Source of the DNA: Hofstenia miamia
Lineage: Eukaryota; Xenacoelomorpha; Acoela; Hofsteniidae
Length of the DNA: 23,220 bases
Direction: 5' to 3'
Assembly: GCA_900660155.1 (NCBI GenBank)
Contig: CABFPE010000558.1
Span: 69,033-92,252, forward strand
Part shown: positions 20,700 through 23,220 of the stretch, piece by piece
Position numbering within the stretch: position 1 is the first letter of the stretch
Layout of the letters: the number at the start of each line of letters is the position of its first letter
Translations under genes and position numbers: made by a program
Notes under the pieces: model-generated
Database searches by the model: none
Told to the model about the DNA's origin: nothing
The model's input: the letters and a program-made list of their open reading frames with translations, nothing else

Positions 20700-20762
20700 A
20701 GGTAATATTTGTTAAGTCTGTACGATTTAGAATCCACCTAAAGTACTTACTACATTAATAGA
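20700..20762. repeat. 63-bp copy of 22231-22293
   Basis: AGGTAATATTTGTTAAGTCT and the following bases match 22231-22293 exactly, ending at the base before the N. The original probably lies at 22231, where it continues smoothly on both sides. Confidence 0.92.
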
Positions 20763-20763
20763 N
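20763..20763. other. Single ambiguous base (N), probable assembly join
   Basis: The only N in the window. It lies exactly between two duplicated sequences, where the assembler may have abutted overlapping contigs. Confidence 0.8.
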
Positions 20764-20993
20764 AAGAAGACCGAGTATGCTTTTGCTAATCGTGATTTAA
20801 TATGAACAGTCCATGTTAATTCATTAGAAAGGATTAAACCCAAATCTCTTACATAACTGGTCCATGGTATTTCTTCCTCATAAAGAGTAAGGTTTACTAG
20901 ATCGTCATTAGGAGATGCATTAAAACATATTGCTTCACATTTTGAAAGATTGTATTCCATTAAATTCATAGATGCCCAATTTGCAAAATTATC
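20764..20993. repeat. Internal LINE duplication, right copy
   Basis: Partner of 20469-20696. It runs naturally into the LINE's 5' part on its right; its left edge abuts the ambiguous base at 20763. Confidence 0.92.
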
Positions 20994-22230
20994 GAGATCT
21001 GCTTGAAGCTTGAATGAAACATTAGGTTCAGCATTAAGAAGTTTGCGGTCATCAGCAAATAAAAAAGGCGTAGATGATGCAGCACAGTCAGAGAGACCAT
21101 TTATATATATATGAGAAAAAAGAAACGCAAATACTGAACCTTGAGGTCCACCACTGGTGATTAGTAATAAAGATAATAAATGACCATTAAGATTAACTCG
21201 CTGTTTTCTATTACGAAGATAAGACGTAAAAAATTCAATATAATCTTCATCAAAATTTGTAGAGAAGAAATGAGTGGGAGATTTTGTCAAACGCTTTCCG
21301 AAAATCAAGGTATATACAAATAGTCAATGTATTATTATCAGCAAGGGGATAAAGTGTTGAGTGACGCGGACAAAAACCATGTTGGCAATCTCTTAGTTTA
21401 GTTTTTACAATTGAAAATACGTTATCGAAAAATATTTTCTCTAAAACAATGGAAATTCTGGGTAGTATTGAAATAGGACGATAACATGAAATGTCATTAT
21501 AATTATTATTCTTAGGAATTGGAGTCAAGAATGCAGTTTTCCATAAACAAGGATATTTTTGTTTGATAAAATCCATTCAAAAAGAATCTTTATGTGTAGT
21601 GAAAATTCATTTGCAAGTTCATGTAATAAAATAGGAGGGATGACATCTGCAGAGAGTGACGTACTTTGCTTACATGACTTAAGAGCTTTATATATTGTAT
21701 TTATTGAAAAATTTATCGAATTCAATTTGATATTTTTTTCATTAGTAGAAAGTTCTGAAACGAGATGAAGAGGCTTTTTATATACGGAAGCAAAAAACTG
21801 ATTGAATAGCTCAGATTGACTCTGAGAAGTATTTGCGAAAGTAGATTGCCAATGGATAGTGTTGGGTAAATCACGAATATTTGAAATCGATTTTAAGAAC
21901 TTAAAGCTTTCATTTAATGTGAGTTTAGTTTTCGATAAAGAATTTAATATGCAAGAACCATGTAAAAATGTCGATTTGTAGGGTGGAAGAGATAGATTTC
22001 AGTGTTTTTATTAATTGCTCAATCCATCTATAGTGTTAATCTCATCACATGCTAAGCTCCGTTCGTTCTTGTCCAAGACTGTATTTCGTCATGCACTGAT
22101 CACCTGTAATTTCATCATTAAAAATTGATAGATGTTCACATTGTACAAAATACCATTCCTTAAAATGTGATTCTGAATCGGTCCTTAAGTAATATAAGTT
22201 GTAATAGACAATGAATGTCCTTCTATCCCC

Positions 22231-22293
22231 AGGTAATATTTGTTAAGTCTGTACGATTTAGAATCCACCTAAAGTACTTACTACATTAATAGA
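22231..22293. repeat. 63-bp sequence repeated at 20700-20762
   Basis: Exact match to 20700-20762. It continues into GTTATTACATG on the right, where the other copy stops at the ambiguous base. Confidence 0.92.
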
Positions 22294-22539
22294 GTTATTA
22301 CATGAAAAGTTATGAATAATCATTAAGTGAAAATATTCAAACTTAAAATTTTTACTGAAAAATATAAATTCATTGTCAGGAGCCTCACTAAGATTAACTA
22401 AACGTACGTCTGTACGAGTGTATTAATATTCATTACACAAACATCGATTCTATTTTGGTTCACGATATTTATACATATCCATGAAGAATAAATTATCTAT
22501 AAACCTTCACACAAAATATTACACACATGAAGTAATGGA

Positions 22540-22700
22540 AGTGCAACGATTGTCTTTGCTGTACATTTAAAGCACTTTGCAGGGCCCTGATTTCTATTTG
22601 ATTTGAAATTTTTTTACCAAACTTGAAAAAATTTCTCCAATTTTTATTCTGGGACTTTGTTAATGCATTTTCGGCATGTTTTAAAGATCTGCATATTGTA
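22540..22700 (-). pseudogene. Possible LINE connector region upstream of RT
   Basis: The - strand frame reads SLKHAENALTKSQ, then NWRNFFKFGKKISNQIE, resembling the basic linker between endonuclease and reverse transcriptase in CR1/Jockey ORF2 ('W..f...rn.....r'). It lies in the correct order and orientation to belong to the LINE at 20120-22000. The match is by general pattern only. Confidence 0.35.
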
Positions 22701-22899
22701 TTTACAAATTTCTGTGATAATGAACCGAATGAACATTCATCTTAAAGCTCTATAACTTTATATTTTTCCTTGTTTTTCGTTCCCTTTTATTTTCAAATAA
22801 ACTTGAACTTTTGGAAGATTCTGATTATGAAAATGTTGACGGCACATTTATTGCAGTTTTGTCATGAAGTTCTTTAAAATTTTGTTAAAATACTTTATT

Positions 22900-23030
22900 T
22901 GTTAGGTTTCCGTGTGCTACGATATATTTGATCTACTTCCATCTGCTCTTAATTTATCTCCTGTTTTTATGTTTTTGTAGTGTCTGCCTTCAGCGGCTAA
23001 ATAAAGTCATTCATTTTTATTATTATTATT
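22900..23030 (+). mobile_element. 3' terminus of a CR1/Jockey-like LINE (same family as 1-455)
   Basis: TGCCTTCAGCGGCTA, then AATAAAGTCATTCA and (TTA)n (22984-23030) match the left-edge element's terminus at 403-455. The preceding 50-60 bases (TTTTTATGTTTTTGTAGTGTC) are similar to 379-402. The copy is strongly 5'-truncated; its left border is not clear. Confidence 0.65.
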
Positions 23031-23220
23031 CTTACATCTCACAGCTTCATGCTGGAATCCCTCTCAGCTCGGGGAACTCACCAGTTCCCAGGGAGTCTGA
23101 GAGCTTTCCTCAGGAGTCTAGCTGTTCCTAACAATGCTGCCTTCTGTGCTACCACCCCACCCCACTTTGGTACTGCTAGCTTGCTTTTCTTAACTCCTCT
23201 TGGAACTGGCAACCTAGTTC
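23031..23220 (-). mobile_element. 3' end of an R4/Dong-like LINE (cut by right edge)
   Basis: On the - strand the frame from 23218 to a TGA at 23080-23078 reads LAVPKWGGVVAQKAALL then GTARLLRKALRLPGNW. This is the conserved extreme C-terminus of R4-like ORFs ('QKAALLGTARILRKVL'). A 3' UTR of about 45 bases and an (AAT)n tail shared with the neighbouring LINE follow. The region is more GC-rich than the rest of the window. It aligns with the older + strand copy at about 8470-8620. The visible 46 codons have no stop, so this copy is better preserved; the rest lies beyond the window. Confidence 0.72.

Larger units (their letters stand above)
20210..21985 (-). pseudogene. CR1/Jockey-like LINE ORF2: reverse transcriptase and C-terminus
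   Basis: Reading on the - strand: LPNTIHW...SELFNQFFASVY (about 21870-21780), SLSADVIPPILLHELA (RT block 0), CYRPISILPRISIVLEKIF, QHGFCPRHST, then YLDFRKAFDKISH with the first catalytic Asp (about 21310-21275). A frameshift follows, then YLRNRKQRV, SGGPQGSVFAFLF (for GVPQGSVLGPLLF), FLFADDRKLL with the catalytic FADD pair, YNLSKCEAICF, and VRDLGLILSNELTW. From 20468 leftward the frame continues LRRNIPFSPNIACLRDLIKF...LPLPLFLEYLDLIFF, homologous to the C-terminal frame at 1-378. At least two frameshifts (about 21550 and 21275) make it non-functional as assembled. The endonuclease domain is not seen. Confidence 0.72.
20120..22720 (-). mobile_element. CR1/Jockey-like LINE, minus strand, damaged
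   Basis: A non-LTR retrotransposon read right to left. Coding blocks run from a connector region near 22690-22540, through the reverse transcriptase (about 21980-20470), to the C-terminal region (20470-20210), with an AATAAAG on the - strand at about 20128. It has frameshifts but few stops, so it is younger than the R4-like copy at 7297. An internal duplication with an ambiguous base interrupts it at 20469-20763. The stretch 22030-22530 has no clear LINE match and may be an insertion or degraded sequence. Confidence 0.7.

Noticed and set aside
21559..21768. 69-codon + strand frame
   Set aside because: Antisense of the LINE reverse transcriptase, whose - strand motifs are unambiguous.
22928..23131. 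67-codon + frame with a Leu/Phe-rich start resembling a signal peptide
   Set aside because: It crosses the LINE 3' end, the (TTA)n tail and the antisense of the R4-like element, so it is a composite of repeats.
1..23220. CRISPR arrays, bacterial operons, tRNA or rRNA genes
   Set aside because: No spaced direct repeats, cloverleaf or rRNA core sequence was seen; gene structure is eukaryotic.

Overview
The window looks like AT-rich nuclear DNA from an invertebrate animal, and most of it is decayed transposons. Four things point to a metazoan: one host gene split by introns with GT/AG borders, a rhodopsin-class receptor most like peptide (FMRFamide-type) receptors, several old non-LTR retrotransposons, and hAT-type DNA transposon remnants. 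There is no sign of operons, bacterial ribosome binding sites or phage genes. The receptor resembles those of spiralian or other protostome animals, but I cannot name the species from sequence alone.

Region by region: (1) 1-455 is the 3' end of a CR1/Jockey-like LINE on the + strand, ending in a (TTA)n tail. (2) 1311-1620 is an exact 153-bp tandem duplication, followed by a decayed CGGBP1-like/hAT transposase remnant (1854-2493). (3) 3232-3509 is a small non-autonomous hAT-type element with 8-bp target duplications; 4031-4831 may be a second inverted-repeat element. (4) 6280-6600 is a faint Jockey/CR1-like reverse transcriptase fossil. (5) 7297-8645 is a strongly mutated R4/Dong-like LINE in which reverse transcriptase, zinc knuckle and restriction-like endonuclease can still be followed. 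Its upstream part (6803-7493) is repeated at 9041-9731 in an odd patchwork. (6) 12475-13816 is a hAT-like element with CCGGATA-rich ends. (7) 14483-19507 holds the only convincing host gene, a four-exon seven-transmembrane receptor of 306 residues; a THAP zinc-finger remnant sits in its second intron. (8) About 20120-22720 is a CR1/Jockey-like LINE on the - strand, interrupted by an internal duplication that carries the window's only ambiguous base. (9) At the right edge, the 3' end of a + strand CR1-like LINE meets the 3' end of a better preserved - strand R4-like LINE at one shared (TTA)n tract.

No new multi-gene system was found. The points most worth checking are the divergent receptor, the two DNA transposons defined here by their ends and target duplications, the collinear patchwork repeat, and a probable fusion of two haplotypes at the ambiguous base.
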